From UBA11540 sp003445125 (GTDB lineage Bacteria > Bacillota > Clostridia > Oscillospirales > Ruminococcaceae): a stretch of 36,394 nucleotides of DNA. The stretch lies in contig CALBQG010000016.1 in NCBI GenBank assembly GCA_937899435.1, forward strand, positions 1 to 36,394, given 5' to 3'. The notes beneath the pieces are model-generated. The model made no database searches. It was not told where the DNA came from and was given only the letters and a program-made list of their open reading frames with translations. Position numbers and translations under genes: made by a program. Positions within the stretch are counted from its first letter, which is position 1, and every line of letters begins with the position of its first letter. Below are positions 23,902-31,973 of this stretch, piece by piece.

Positions 23902-24888
23902 ATGAAAATTTTATTTTACGATACCAAGCCCTACGATTCCGAATCCTTTGCACGGATTCTCTCCCAATTTCCTGCGCTGTCGGTGGAATTTCTGAAAACC
24001 GACCTTTCCCTGCGTACCGTGGCGCTGTCGAAGGGATACGACGCAGTTTGCCTGTTTGTGGCGTCCGAGGCGGGCGCCGAGGTACTGAAGCGTCTTTCCG
24101 AAAACGGCGTGAAGCTGATTCTTCTGCGCTGTGCCGGCTTCAACAACGTCGATCTCGAAGCCGCCAAGGCGTGCGGCATTACGGTTCTGCGCGTCCCCGG
24201 CTATGCTCCCGAAGCCATCGCCGAACACGCGCTGGCGTTGGCGTTTGCCGTCAACCGCCACATTCACAAAGCCTACATTAAAGTGCGCGAGAACAATTTC
24301 AGTCTGGTCGGGCTGACCGGCGTCAATTTCTGCGGCAAGGTTGCCGGTGTGGTCGGCACGGGAAAAATCGGCGCCGCCTTTGCCCGTGCGTGCCACGGAC
24401 TGGGGATGAAGGTGATCGCCTATGACAAATTCCCGAACCGTGCGCTGGATTTTGTGGAATACGTCTCTTTGGACGAGCTGCTTCGCCGCAGTGATCTGAT
24501 TTCCCTGCACTGCCCGCTGACCGACGAGACCTATCACATGATCGATCTTGCCGCCATTGAAAAAATGAAAGACGGTGTGATTCTGGTCAACACCTCCCGC
24601 GGCGCGCTTATCAGCACTGAAAACCTCATTCGCGGAATTCGTATGCACAAATTCGCGGGTGTCGGGTTGGACGTCTACGAGGAAGAACAGCCCAATGTCT
24701 TTGAAAACCGTGAAGACGACATCATGGAATCCTCCGTCACGGCACGTCTGCTTTCTTTCCCGAATGTAATCATCACCTCTCACCAGGGGTTTCTGACCAA
24801 AGAAGCGTTGGAAGCTATCAGTCTCACCACCCTTGAAAACGCCGTCGGATTTGAAAACGGCAACCCGCCGCAGGCAAATCTTGTCTGA
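23902..24888 (+). CDS. D-isomer-specific 2-hydroxyacid dehydrogenase (D-lactate dehydrogenase-like)
   Basis: A 328-residue NAD-dependent cytosolic dehydrogenase. The Rossmann motif GVVGTGKIGAAFARAC is near residue 150. Catalytic residues are Arg in NTSRGALI (about 233), Glu in VYEEEQPN (about 258) and His in TSHQGFLTKEA (about 294), the D-LDH/LdhA layout. The N-terminal MKILFYDTKPYDSESF is also D-LDH-like, and LRCAGFNNVDLEAA fits. It probably reduces pyruvate to D-lactate or a related 2-ketoacid, regenerating NAD when KDPG aldolase makes pyruvate. The ATG at 23902 follows AGGAGG; the longer upstream reading is unsupported. It is third in the eda operon after a 44-base gap. Confidence 0.9.
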   Translation: MKILFYDTKPYDSESFARILSQFPALSVEFLKTDLSLRTVALSKGYDAVCLFVASEAGAEVLKRLSENGVKLILLRCAGFNNVDLEAAKACGITVLRVPGYAPEAIAEHALALAFAVNRHIHKAYIKVRENNFSLVGLTGVNFCGKVAGVVGTGKIGAAFARACHGLGMKVIAYDKFPNRALDFVEYVSLDELLRRSDLISLHCPLTDETYHMIDLAAIEKMKDGVILVNTSRGALISTENLIRGIRMHKFAGVGLDVYEEEQPNVFENREDDIMESSVTARLLSFPNVIITSHQGFLTKEALEAISLTTLENAVGFENGNPPQANLV

Positions 24889-24903
24889 TTTTTCGTGTAA
24901 ACA

Positions 24904-24945
24904 ACGCCCCGCCGTGCGCCAAAAAAAGCGTGCGGCGGGGCGTTT
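24904..24945 (+). terminator. Terminator after the dehydrogenase gene, possibly bidirectional
   Basis: A long GC-rich inverted repeat pairs 24904-24919 with 24928-24943 (ACGCCCCGCCG core) and has a poly-A loop. The plus-strand tail is only TTTCAC and the minus-strand tail TGTTTACA, so termination may rely on stem strength. It lies between the convergent dehydrogenase and AraC genes. Confidence 0.65.
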
Positions 24946-24997
24946 CACTGCCTTCCGACAGCACAGCAGCATTCACTCTGTGCGTCGCTCAGGAAAA

Positions 24998-25849
24998 CTA
25001 TTTATGGTGAATCCTTCGGTATACGCTTGGGGAAATGCCGATTTGTCTCTTGAAAGCCTGGCTGAAATACACTGGATTTTCATATCCCACGCGCTGTGCA
25101 ATTTCCGCAATGGTAAGCTCTGTGCACTCAATCAAAAGGCAAGCATTTTCCATACGCGTTTTGATATAGTGGTTTAAAGGGGACGTGCCCATAATTTCCT
25201 TAAATAGGTGATTGAACCGACCGACGCTTACCGAAAACATTTTGGCATATTTCGATGCATCATACGGCACGGGATAGGTATGACTCATATCTTCGGTCAC
25301 GCGCAGCATCATATTCTTTTTGCTGATGCGGGGAGACTCTTCGGAAAGCAGCGATAAAAGTCTGAGCGTATAGTATTCCGTCCTTACGCGGGAAAGTCCG
25401 TCGTCGCCCACAGACGACTTTTTTATTTTTTTAAATATTTCAAAAAAAGCATCCTTCGGCGCCTTCAGCGGTGTCAGTGTGGGAATCCCCAGAGAATCTA
25501 TCACTTCATGAACGGCATTCCCCGTAAAATGCAGGTAGTGATAGGTTGTGTTATCGGATTGCCTTAACAGGTAGGTTTGCGGGACATCGGGAGGATATAT
25601 CCAGACCTGTCCCGGGTATACCGTTGTTTTTTCAAAAGTCATTGTCCCCTGTTCACAATAAAAAAGCGACCAGTCTTTTCTGCCGTTTTTACGCAATGTG
25701 ATCATATCCAGATTTCCGCACTCGCCCACCGAAATTACCATTACGGTATGCTTGGTCGATGAAACCTTTTTGTCATTGGAGCCGTCATAAACTATCACAG
25801 CGATCCCCCCGCATTCATTATAGTATGCTTCCTTCTGTTTTGCAAACAT
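24998..25849 (-). CDS. AraC-family transcriptional regulator
   Basis: A 283-residue DNA-binding regulator. The N-terminal cupin-like ligand domain (about 1-165) includes WSLFYCEQGTMTFEKTTVYP, GQVWIYPPDVPQTY and YHYLHFTG. The C-terminal double helix-turn-helix (about 185-283) includes YAKMFSVSVGRFNHLFKEIM, GTSPLNHYIKTRMENA, ELTIAEIAQRVGYENPVYFS and QAFKRQIGISPSVYRR. The ATG at 25849 has only a weak upstream purine stretch, but no better start is seen. It is divergent from the GH4 glycosidase gene (129 bases between the starts), so it most likely responds to that enzyme's sugar and controls it. Codon use is more A/T-rich than in the neighbours. Confidence 0.9.
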   Translation of the reverse strand: MFAKQKEAYYNECGGIAVIVYDGSNDKKVSSTKHTVMVISVGECGNLDMITLRKNGRKDWSLFYCEQGTMTFEKTTVYPGQVWIYPPDVPQTYLLRQSDNTTYHYLHFTGNAVHEVIDSLGIPTLTPLKAPKDAFFEIFKKIKKSSVGDDGLSRVRTEYYTLRLLSLLSEESPRISKKNMMLRVTEDMSHTYPVPYDASKYAKMFSVSVGRFNHLFKEIMGTSPLNHYIKTRMENACLLIECTELTIAEIAQRVGYENPVYFSQAFKRQIGISPSVYRRIHHK

Positions 25850-25921
25850 TTTTCCGGACAGGGAAAAACAATAGCAAAATTTCTAAACCGCAGAGCCGAA
25901 CAGCCGATATTTTATATTGTT

Positions 25922-25950
25922 TTTCAACAGCCGCCGTGCTATCGTATTAT
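25922..25950 (+). promoter_or_regulatory. Possible promoter of the GH4 gene in the divergent region
   Basis: TTTCAA (25922-25927), 17 bases and TATTAT (25945-25950). The -35 is poor, as expected for a promoter helped by an AraC-type activator. Upstream lies an imperfect AGCCGAAC/AGCCGATA tandem. No clear minus-strand promoter for the regulator was found. Confidence 0.4.
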
Positions 25951-25978
25951 CAAACAAAACGATTTGGAGTGAGTGCTG

Positions 25979-27283
25979 ATGAAAAAAATAGCCTTTATCG
26001 GTGCGGGAAGCGTACAGTTTACCACATCGGTCGTGAAGGATCTGGCTACCTACCCCGCCTTTCATGACGCCCATATATGTCTCATGGACATAAATGACGA
26101 TCATCTGAAAGAAATCACAAAGTGTGTGGAACGCATCAAAAAGGAAATGGACGTCGATTTCAAAATAACCGCCACCACTGACCGTGCCGAGGCTCTTCAG
26201 GGAGCGGATGGAGTTCTCTGCACCGTATTTAACGGGGACGTGGACATTTGGAAATATGAAATCGAAATTCCGAAAAAATACGGGGTGGACATCAATGTCG
26301 GCGATACCAGAAGTGTTTCTGGAATATTCCGAGCATTGAGAAACATTCCGCTTATGCTTGATATCTGCAAGGATATCGAAAAATATTGTCCTCATGCGGT
26401 ATTTCTGAATTATACCAATCCCATGAGTATGCTTTGCAAAGCCATGCAGACGTATTCAAACGTCGATGTTACCGGTCTTTGCCACAGTGTGCAAGGGACT
26501 TCAAGAATGCTTGCGGAATGGGCGGGAAAGGACTATTCTACCGTCAAATATACCTGTGTCGGAATCAATCACCTTGCCTTCTTCCAGGAGATTAACGCTG
26601 ACGGGGAAGACATCTATCCGATCATACGCGAAAAAATAAAGCTCCCCGAATTTTACGAGAAAGAAAAAGTCCGCAACGAAATTTTCAAAACGTTCGGCTA
26701 TTATGTTACCGAATCCAGCGGACACAATTCCGAATATACCCCATGGTTCCGGAAGCGTCCCGATCTCATTCGCAAATTCTGTACGGGTACCTCGTGGAAT
26801 CCAGGAGAATATGCTTTTTCTCTTAAATTGAGAGAAAATCCCAACCGATTTGAAGAAAATGTCAAGAACTGGATGAAATCGCCGCTTGACAAAAAGCGCA
26901 GTGCCGAATATGCCGCAAATATTTTCAATGCCCGTATCGGAGATCATACCCCGTTTCCGTTCAATGCGAATATTCTGAATAACGGCAGCGTTGAAAATCT
27001 TCCCTTCAATGCCTGTGTTGAAATTCCCGTAATTGCCGATGAAAACGGATACACCCGTACATTCAAAGGCAAAATGCCGGAGGTTCCGGCAATTTATGTC
27101 TCGTATGTCGCGGGAATTGAAAATCTTGTGGTGGAAGCCTATGCGGAAAAATCAAAAGAAAAAGTGATACAAGCCGTATCGCTAGACCCACTTTGCTCGG
27201 CGGTTTTAAGTCTCGAAGAAATAAAAGAGATGTGTGAAGAATTGTTTCAGGTCAACAAGGGCTATTTGGGAGATTATAAATAA
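25979..27283 (+). CDS. Glycoside hydrolase family 4 (alpha-galactosidase/alpha-galacturonidase type)
   Basis: A 434-residue cytosolic NAD- and metal-dependent glycosidase. The Rossmann motif is IAFIGAGSVQFTTSVVKDLA. Family marks follow: MDINDDHLKEI, NYTNPMSMLCKAM near residue 145, the metal-binding Cys-His motif GLCHSVQGTSRM near 168, GINHLAFFQ near 195, and YYVTESSGHNSEYTPWF as in MelA of E. coli. The CHSV motif favours the alpha-galactosidase branch. Alpha-galacturonidases of the LplD type are close relatives, and the nearby KDG/KDPG genes make a uronide substrate conceivable. The preferred start is the ATG at 25979, nine bases after GGAG; a GTG two codons earlier is too close. It is controlled, most likely, by the divergent AraC regulator. 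Confidence 0.91.
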   Translation: MKKIAFIGAGSVQFTTSVVKDLATYPAFHDAHICLMDINDDHLKEITKCVERIKKEMDVDFKITATTDRAEALQGADGVLCTVFNGDVDIWKYEIEIPKKYGVDINVGDTRSVSGIFRALRNIPLMLDICKDIEKYCPHAVFLNYTNPMSMLCKAMQTYSNVDVTGLCHSVQGTSRMLAEWAGKDYSTVKYTCVGINHLAFFQEINADGEDIYPIIREKIKLPEFYEKEKVRNEIFKTFGYYVTESSGHNSEYTPWFRKRPDLIRKFCTGTSWNPGEYAFSLKLRENPNRFEENVKNWMKSPLDKKRSAEYAANIFNARIGDHTPFPFNANILNNGSVENLPFNACVEIPVIADENGYTRTFKGKMPEVPAIYVSYVAGIENLVVEAYAEKSKEKVIQAVSLDPLCSAVLSLEEIKEMCEELFQVNKGYLGDYK

Positions 27284-27290
27284 CAGCAAA

Positions 27291-27335
27291 AGCCATTCGG
27301 GATTCACCTCGGCGGTGAATCCCGAATGGCTTTTT
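27291..27335. terminator. Bidirectional terminator between GH4 and pyrG
   Basis: A perfect 18-bp stem (27291-27308 with 27314-27331, five-base loop) is followed by TTTT on the plus strand. On the minus strand the reverse complement ends in CTTTTGCTG after the stem. It serves the GH4 gene and the convergent asnB-pyrG operon. Confidence 0.92.
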
Positions 27336-27367
27336 AATCCGCAGATGAATCCGTTCACAACAGATTT

Positions 27368-28972
27368 TCAATCTTTCAGATGATCCAGGGATGCCTTCAC
27401 AAAGCCGACAAACAGCGGATGCGGCTTATTCGGGCGGCTCTTGAATTCCGGATGATACTGCACGCCGACAAAGAACGGGCGGTCGGTCAATTCCACCGTT
27501 TCCACCAGCCGATGATCGGGAGAAAGCCCGCTCAGCGTCAGTCCCGCCTGTTCAAAGGCTTCGCGATAGTCGTTATTGAACTCATAACGATGACGGTGAC
27601 GCTCACTGATTGACAGCGAACCGTAGCATTTTTCCATGGTCGTTCCCGGCTGAATCTCGCACGGGTAAGCGCCCAGACGAAGTGTGCCGCCTTTATCGAT
27701 ATCATCGCTCTGTCCGGGCATGAAGTCGATGACCTTATGCTTGCAAAGCTCGTCAAATTCTCCCGAATGGGCATCGGCAAGTCCCAGCACGTGGCGTGCG
27801 TATTCAATCACCGCGATCTGCATTCCCAGGCAGATGCCGAAGTACGGCAGATGATGCTCACGGGCGTACTGTGCCGCCGTGATCATTCCCTCGACGCCGC
27901 GGCTTCCGAAGCCGCCCGGCACCAGGATTCCGCCCAGCCCCTCCAGCTTCTCCGCCACGTTTTCGGGCGTGATCGTTTCAGAATCGATCCAGCGGATTTT
28001 CACATCCGCCGACAGCGAATAACCCGCATGATGCAGTGCCTCCGCCACCGACAGGTAGGCGTCGTGCAGCGCCACATACTTTCCGACCAGTCCGATCTCC
28101 ACCGCATGCTCGCGGTGTTTGATCCGTTCGATCAGCGCTTCCCATTCGTGCAGATCGGGCGCAGGCGTATCCAGCGACAGCTCGCGGCAGACAATATCCG
28201 ACAGGTGCGATTTTTCCAGCATCAGCGGCGCTTCATACAGCACGGGAAGGGTGATATTCTCAATCACGCAGTCGGGCTTGACGTTGCAGAACAGCGAAAT
28301 TTTGCGGAAGATGGATGCCTCCAGCGGCTCGTCACAGCGCAGAACGATGATATCCGGGTGAATGCCCATGCCCTGCAATTCCCGCACGGAATGCTGCGTC
28401 GGTTTGGATTTATGCTCGTCCGATCCGCTCAGAAACGGCACCAGCGTAACATGAACAAAGAGGCAATTCTCCCGTCCGACCTCCAAAGAGATCTGGCGAA
28501 TCGCCTCCAGAAACGGCTGGGACTCGATATCGCCAATCGTGCCGCCGATTTCCGTGATCACCACATCGGCGTTCGTGCGTTTGCCCACCCGATAAACAAA
28601 TTCCTTGATTTCATCCGTGATATGCGGAATGACCTGCACCGTGGAGCCGAGATACTCCCCGCGGCGCTCTTTATTCAGCACATTCCAGTACACCTTGCCG
28701 GTCGTCAGATTGGAATAACGGTTCAGATCCTCGTCGATGAACCGCTCGTAATGTCCCAGATCCAGATCCGTCTCCGCGCCGTCCTCCGTGACGTAGACCT
28801 CGCCGTGTTGGTACGGGCTCATCGTGCCCGGATCGACATTGATATACGGATCCAGCTTCTGCGCCGCCACTTTCAGTCCGCGCGCTTTCAGCAGTCTTCC
28901 CAGCGATGCCGCCGTAATGCCCTTGCCCAATCCCGACACCACGCCGCCGGTTACAAAAATATACTTTGTCAT
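27368..28972 (-). CDS. pyrG: CTP synthase
   Basis: A 534-residue cytosolic enzyme that aminates UTP to CTP with ATP and glutamine. The synthetase domain opens MTKYIFVTGGVVSGLGKGIT with its P-loop, and has the family segments YINVDPGTMSPYQHGEVYVT, EDGAETDLDLGHYERF and EIGGTIGDIESQPFLEA. The C-terminal glutamine amidotransferase domain has the nucleophile Cys in PYFGICLGMQ near residue 380 and the His-Glu pair in VQYHPEFKSRP. The length is standard. The ATG at 28972 has AAGGAG upstream; the longer open frame overlaps asnB and is not needed. It begins 14 bases after the asnB stop, so the two glutamine-using enzymes form an operon. Confidence 0.97.
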   Translation of the reverse strand: MTKYIFVTGGVVSGLGKGITAASLGRLLKARGLKVAAQKLDPYINVDPGTMSPYQHGEVYVTEDGAETDLDLGHYERFIDEDLNRYSNLTTGKVYWNVLNKERRGEYLGSTVQVIPHITDEIKEFVYRVGKRTNADVVITEIGGTIGDIESQPFLEAIRQISLEVGRENCLFVHVTLVPFLSGSDEHKSKPTQHSVRELQGMGIHPDIIVLRCDEPLEASIFRKISLFCNVKPDCVIENITLPVLYEAPLMLEKSHLSDIVCRELSLDTPAPDLHEWEALIERIKHREHAVEIGLVGKYVALHDAYLSVAEALHHAGYSLSADVKIRWIDSETITPENVAEKLEGLGGILVPGGFGSRGVEGMITAAQYAREHHLPYFGICLGMQIAVIEYARHVLGLADAHSGEFDELCKHKVIDFMPGQSDDIDKGGTLRLGAYPCEIQPGTTMEKCYGSLSISERHRHRYEFNNDYREAFEQAGLTLSGLSPDHRLVETVELTDRPFFVGVQYHPEFKSRPNKPHPLFVGFVKASLDHLKD

Positions 28973-28986
28973 AACGCTTCTCCTTT

Positions 28987-30567
28987 TTATTTGCCGCTGT
29001 TGCCGTAGTTTTTCAGCACGCGCGCCGACGGATCGTTCACGTCGCAGCCGTCCCACTCTTTATTCGGCATCCAGAATCCGACAATCATGTTTCCCTGTCC
29101 GGGGTAATATTTTTCAAAGATTTCCCGATACAAAAGCGATTCTTTGGTAAACGGCATCGCGTGCGTATACTTTTTCCGCTTTTCCTCGTATTCCGCATCG
29201 GTGTACACGGTTTCGGCATATGCCTTCAGGTCGTCCACCATCGAATGTCCCACCGCGTCCGAAAACGCCGCTTTTTCACGCCAGAGGATGCTCTCCGGAA
29301 GCAGCTCGTCCTTTTCAAACGCATGGCGCAGCAGATATTTTCCCATGCCGTACCAATTGAGCTTCTTTTCGGGATCCACCGACAGGACATAGCGCACAAA
29401 ATCCAGATCGCCGAACGGCACCCGCGCTTCCAGTGAATTGTCCGCAATACAGCGGTCGGCACGCAGGACATCGTACATATACAGCTCCCGCACGCGCTTC
29501 TCGCTCTCCTCCTGAAATGCTTGGGCGTTCGGCGCGAAGTCCGTGTATTTATACCCGAACAGCTCGTCCGAAATCTCTCCCGTCAGCAGCACGCGGATAT
29601 CCGTGGTTTCGTGAATCGCCTTGCACAGCAGATACATTCCCATACTGGCACGGATCGTCGTGATATCAAACGTCCCCAGTGCGGCAATCACCTTTTCCAG
29701 CGACGCGATTACTTCGTCCTTGGTCATAAACACCTCGGTATGCTCGCTGCCGATATAATCCGCCACCTGACGCGCATATTTCAGATCAATCGCGTCCTTA
29801 TCCATGCCAATGGCAAACGTGCGGATCGGTTTTGCACTTTCCTTCGCCGCAATTGCGCACACAAGCGAGGAGTCCAGTCCCCCGCTGAGCAAAAATCCGA
29901 CCTTTGCATCCGACACCAGCCGTTTTTTCACGCCGGCAATCAATTTATCGTGAATGTTTCTGCAAACCTCTTCCAGATCATCATAGCACACCGCCGCGGG
30001 TTTTGCAATATCGCAAAAACACACAAATTTTCCGTCCTTATAAAAATGTCCCGGCGGGAAAGGCTTGATCTCCTTTGTCAATCCGACAAGGTTTTTTGCT
30101 TCGCTGGCAAACAGAACGGTGCCGCTTTCGTCATAGCCGTAAAACAGCGGGCGGATGCCGATCGGGTCGCGCGCCGCCACATAGCTGCCTGTTTTCGCAT
30201 CGTAGAGAATACACGCAAACTCCGCATCCAGCATAGCGAAGCAGTCCGTGCCGTAAGTTTCGTACAGCGGGAGCAGGATTTCACAGTCCGATCCGCTGTG
30301 AAACGTATAGGTTTCGGAAAGCTGCTTTTTAAACTTTTCATAGCCGTAGATTTCCCCGTTGCAGACGCAGTAACTCCCGTGAAGTTCAAACGGCTGCATT
30401 CCCTCCGGCGAAAGTCCCATGATGGCAAGCCGGTGAAAGCCGAGCAAGCCTTTTCCCGTATCCACCACGCGGCTGTCGTCCGGTCCGCGCGATTTTGTTT
30501 TTTCAAAGCCTTTTTCAAACGCCGTGCGGTCAGCCGTGCTGCCGCAGTATCCCATGATCGAACACAT
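28987..30567 (-). CDS. asnB: Asparagine synthase (glutamine-hydrolysing)
   Basis: A 526-residue cytosolic enzyme that makes asparagine from aspartate, glutamine and ATP. The class II amidotransferase domain starts MCSIMGYCG with the nucleophile Cys2 and includes SRGPDDSR, GFHRLAIMG and NGEIYGY. The synthetase domain has the PP-loop FLLSGGLDSSLVCAIAAKES near residue 230, LTGEISDELFGYKYTDFAP, and EARVPFGDLDFVRYVLSVDP. The C-terminus GFWMPNKEWDGCDVNDPSAR matches AsnB. The start ATG has AGGAGGG six bases upstream. The promoter is at 30661-30689, and a terminator-like hairpin lies in the short leader. It is divergent from the glutamine synthetase homologue and co-transcribed with pyrG. Confidence 0.96.
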   Translation of the reverse strand: MCSIMGYCGSTADRTAFEKGFEKTKSRGPDDSRVVDTGKGLLGFHRLAIMGLSPEGMQPFELHGSYCVCNGEIYGYEKFKKQLSETYTFHSGSDCEILLPLYETYGTDCFAMLDAEFACILYDAKTGSYVAARDPIGIRPLFYGYDESGTVLFASEAKNLVGLTKEIKPFPPGHFYKDGKFVCFCDIAKPAAVCYDDLEEVCRNIHDKLIAGVKKRLVSDAKVGFLLSGGLDSSLVCAIAAKESAKPIRTFAIGMDKDAIDLKYARQVADYIGSEHTEVFMTKDEVIASLEKVIAALGTFDITTIRASMGMYLLCKAIHETTDIRVLLTGEISDELFGYKYTDFAPNAQAFQEESEKRVRELYMYDVLRADRCIADNSLEARVPFGDLDFVRYVLSVDPEKKLNWYGMGKYLLRHAFEKDELLPESILWREKAAFSDAVGHSMVDDLKAYAETVYTDAEYEEKRKKYTHAMPFTKESLLYREIFEKYYPGQGNMIVGFWMPNKEWDGCDVNDPSARVLKNYGNSGK

Positions 30568-30589
30568 AATAGCCCTCCTGTTCCCGTTA

Positions 30590-30639
30590 ATAAAACAAAA
30601 AAGGCGTCAAAGAGACTGTTAGATCTCTAAGACGCCTTT
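30590..30639 (-). promoter_or_regulatory. Attenuator-like terminator in the asnB leader
   Basis: On the minus strand GGCGTC (30636-30631) pairs with GACGCC (30608-30603); inside, AGAGA pairs with TCTCT around an eight-base loop, with TT/TT internal bulges. AA/TT pairs extend the base, and TTTTTTTGTTTTATT follows. It lies between the asnB promoter and ATG, starting about 15-20 bases after the expected transcript start, so full-length mRNA needs read-through. No leader peptide, T-box or alternative antiterminator fold is visible in the roughly 90-base leader. Confidence 0.75.
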
Positions 30640-30660
30640 GCCTTATAAAAGAATATCGAA

Positions 30661-30689
30661 AGTATACCCCTATTTTTTCCTTTTGTCAA
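30661..30689 (-). promoter_or_regulatory. Promoter of asnB-pyrG
   Basis: On the minus strand TTGACA (30689-30684), exactly 17 bases and TATACT (30666-30661). It is a near-consensus promoter, so regulation probably acts after initiation, at the hairpin. Confidence 0.85.
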
Positions 30690-30696
30690 GAGAAAA

Positions 30697-30725
30697 TTGC
30701 ATTTTTTGTGAAAATATGCTATACT
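30697..30725 (+). promoter_or_regulatory. Promoter of the glutamine synthetase homologue
   Basis: TTGCAT (30697-30702), 17 bases and TATACT (30720-30725), with TGC before the -10 (extended -10). Its -35 is only seven bases from the -35 of the divergent asnB promoter. The leader is about 27 bases, too short for an attenuator. Confidence 0.75.
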
Positions 30726-30758
30726 TTTCAAAGATCATTTTGGAAAGGCGGCGGTTTT

Positions 30759-31961
30759 ATGAACTGTACCGTGCAGGAAATTCTGCAATACGTCCGCGAA
30801 GAGGACGTGAAATTCATCCGACTGGCTTTTTGTGATATTTTTGGCAGACAGAAAAATGTTTCCGTCATGCCGCAGGAACTGGAACGCGCCTTTGATACCG
30901 GCATCGCCTTTGACGCCTCCGCCATCCGCGGATTCGGCGGCGCTGTTCATTCCGACCTTTTCCTGCATCCCGATTCTTCCACTATCGCCGTTTTGCCATG
31001 GCGTCCGGAGCACGGACGCGTGGTGCGGATGTTCTGCGACATCACGCATCCCGACGGCACGCCGTTTGAAAACGATACCCGCTCCCTGCTCAAGCGGGCA
31101 ACTGCCGATGCTTCCGAAGCCGGCGTTTCCTTCCGCTTCGGTTCGGAGCTGGAATTCTATCTGTTCAACACCGACGAAAACGGACAGCCCACGCGCGTGC
31201 CCTATGACAACGCCGGGTACATGGACATCGCGCCCGACGACCGCGGAGAAAACGTGCGGCGCGAAATTTGCTTGGCACTGGAGCAGATGGGCATCTCCCC
31301 CGAAAGTTCCCATCACGAGGAAGGTCCCGGTCAAAACGAGGTGGATTTCCGCTATGCCGACCCGCTGTCCGCGGCGGACAATGCCGTTACCTTTTGCAGT
31401 GTCGTTCGAAATATCGCCGCTCGAAACGGTCTTTTCGCCGACTTTTCTCCCAAGCCCCTCCCGCACACGGCGGGAAACGGCTTTCACATCAATTTTTCCG
31501 CCCGTCGAAACGGCGAGGACGTCACGCCCTTTGTCATTGCGGGGTTTCTGGATCACATCCGCGATCTGACCGTTTTTCTGAATCCCGTCGAGGATTCCTA
31601 TGCCCGTCTGGGAAATTTCAAGGCACCGAGGTTTGTCAGCTGGTCGAAGGAAAACCGCTCACCGCTGATTCGCGTACCCGCCGCCGAGGGGGAATACCGC
31701 CGCGCGGAGCTGCGCTCCCCCGACCCGCTCGCCAACCCCTATCTTGCCTTTGCTCTGCTGATTTACGCCGGGCTGGACGGCATTGCCTGCCGTCTTTCCC
31801 TGCCCGAAGCGGCGGACTTCGATCTTTTTTCTGCCGGTGCCGACGTCACCAAACGCTTCCCGGTTCTGCCCGCCGCTCTCGCCGAAGCAAAAGCGGCTGC
31901 CGTCACCGGTTTTGCCGCAAAGCACCTGCCGGAAACCGTTTTACGGGAATACTGTCGCTGA
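30759..31961 (+). CDS. Glutamine synthetase homologue (GSI-like, short, altered flap)
   Basis: A 400-residue GSI-type protein, shorter than the usual 440-470. N-terminal beta-grasp: VKFIRLAFCDIFGRQKNVSV and AFDASAIRGFGG. Most active-site residues are kept: the metal glutamates in SELEFYLF, in HHEEGPGQNEVDFR and in RRAELRSPDP; the histidine in GNGFHINFSA; and the arginines in NRSPLIRVP. The flap differs: canonical NSYKRLVPGYEAP is here DSYARLGNFKAP, one residue shorter, with Lys288 in place of the glutamate that takes a proton from ammonium. It may be a gamma-glutamyl ligase for another amine, a weak GS, or a regulatory homologue. The ATG at 30759 follows GGAAAGGCGGCGG. It is co-directional with the ANTAR gene (12-base gap). 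Confidence 0.85.
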   Translation: MNCTVQEILQYVREEDVKFIRLAFCDIFGRQKNVSVMPQELERAFDTGIAFDASAIRGFGGAVHSDLFLHPDSSTIAVLPWRPEHGRVVRMFCDITHPDGTPFENDTRSLLKRATADASEAGVSFRFGSELEFYLFNTDENGQPTRVPYDNAGYMDIAPDDRGENVRREICLALEQMGISPESSHHEEGPGQNEVDFRYADPLSAADNAVTFCSVVRNIAARNGLFADFSPKPLPHTAGNGFHINFSARRNGEDVTPFVIAGFLDHIRDLTVFLNPVEDSYARLGNFKAPRFVSWSKENRSPLIRVPAAEGEYRRAELRSPDPLANPYLAFALLIYAGLDGIACRLSLPEAADFDLFSAGADVTKRFPVLPAALAEAKAAAVTGFAAKHLPETVLREYCR

Positions 31962-31973
31962 GGAGGAAACCCC

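Noticed and set aside
30590..30660. T-box or known glutamine riboswitch in the asnB leader
   Set aside because: The leader is under 100 bases, has no T-box sequence or specifier stem, and matches no glutamine aptamer that I know.
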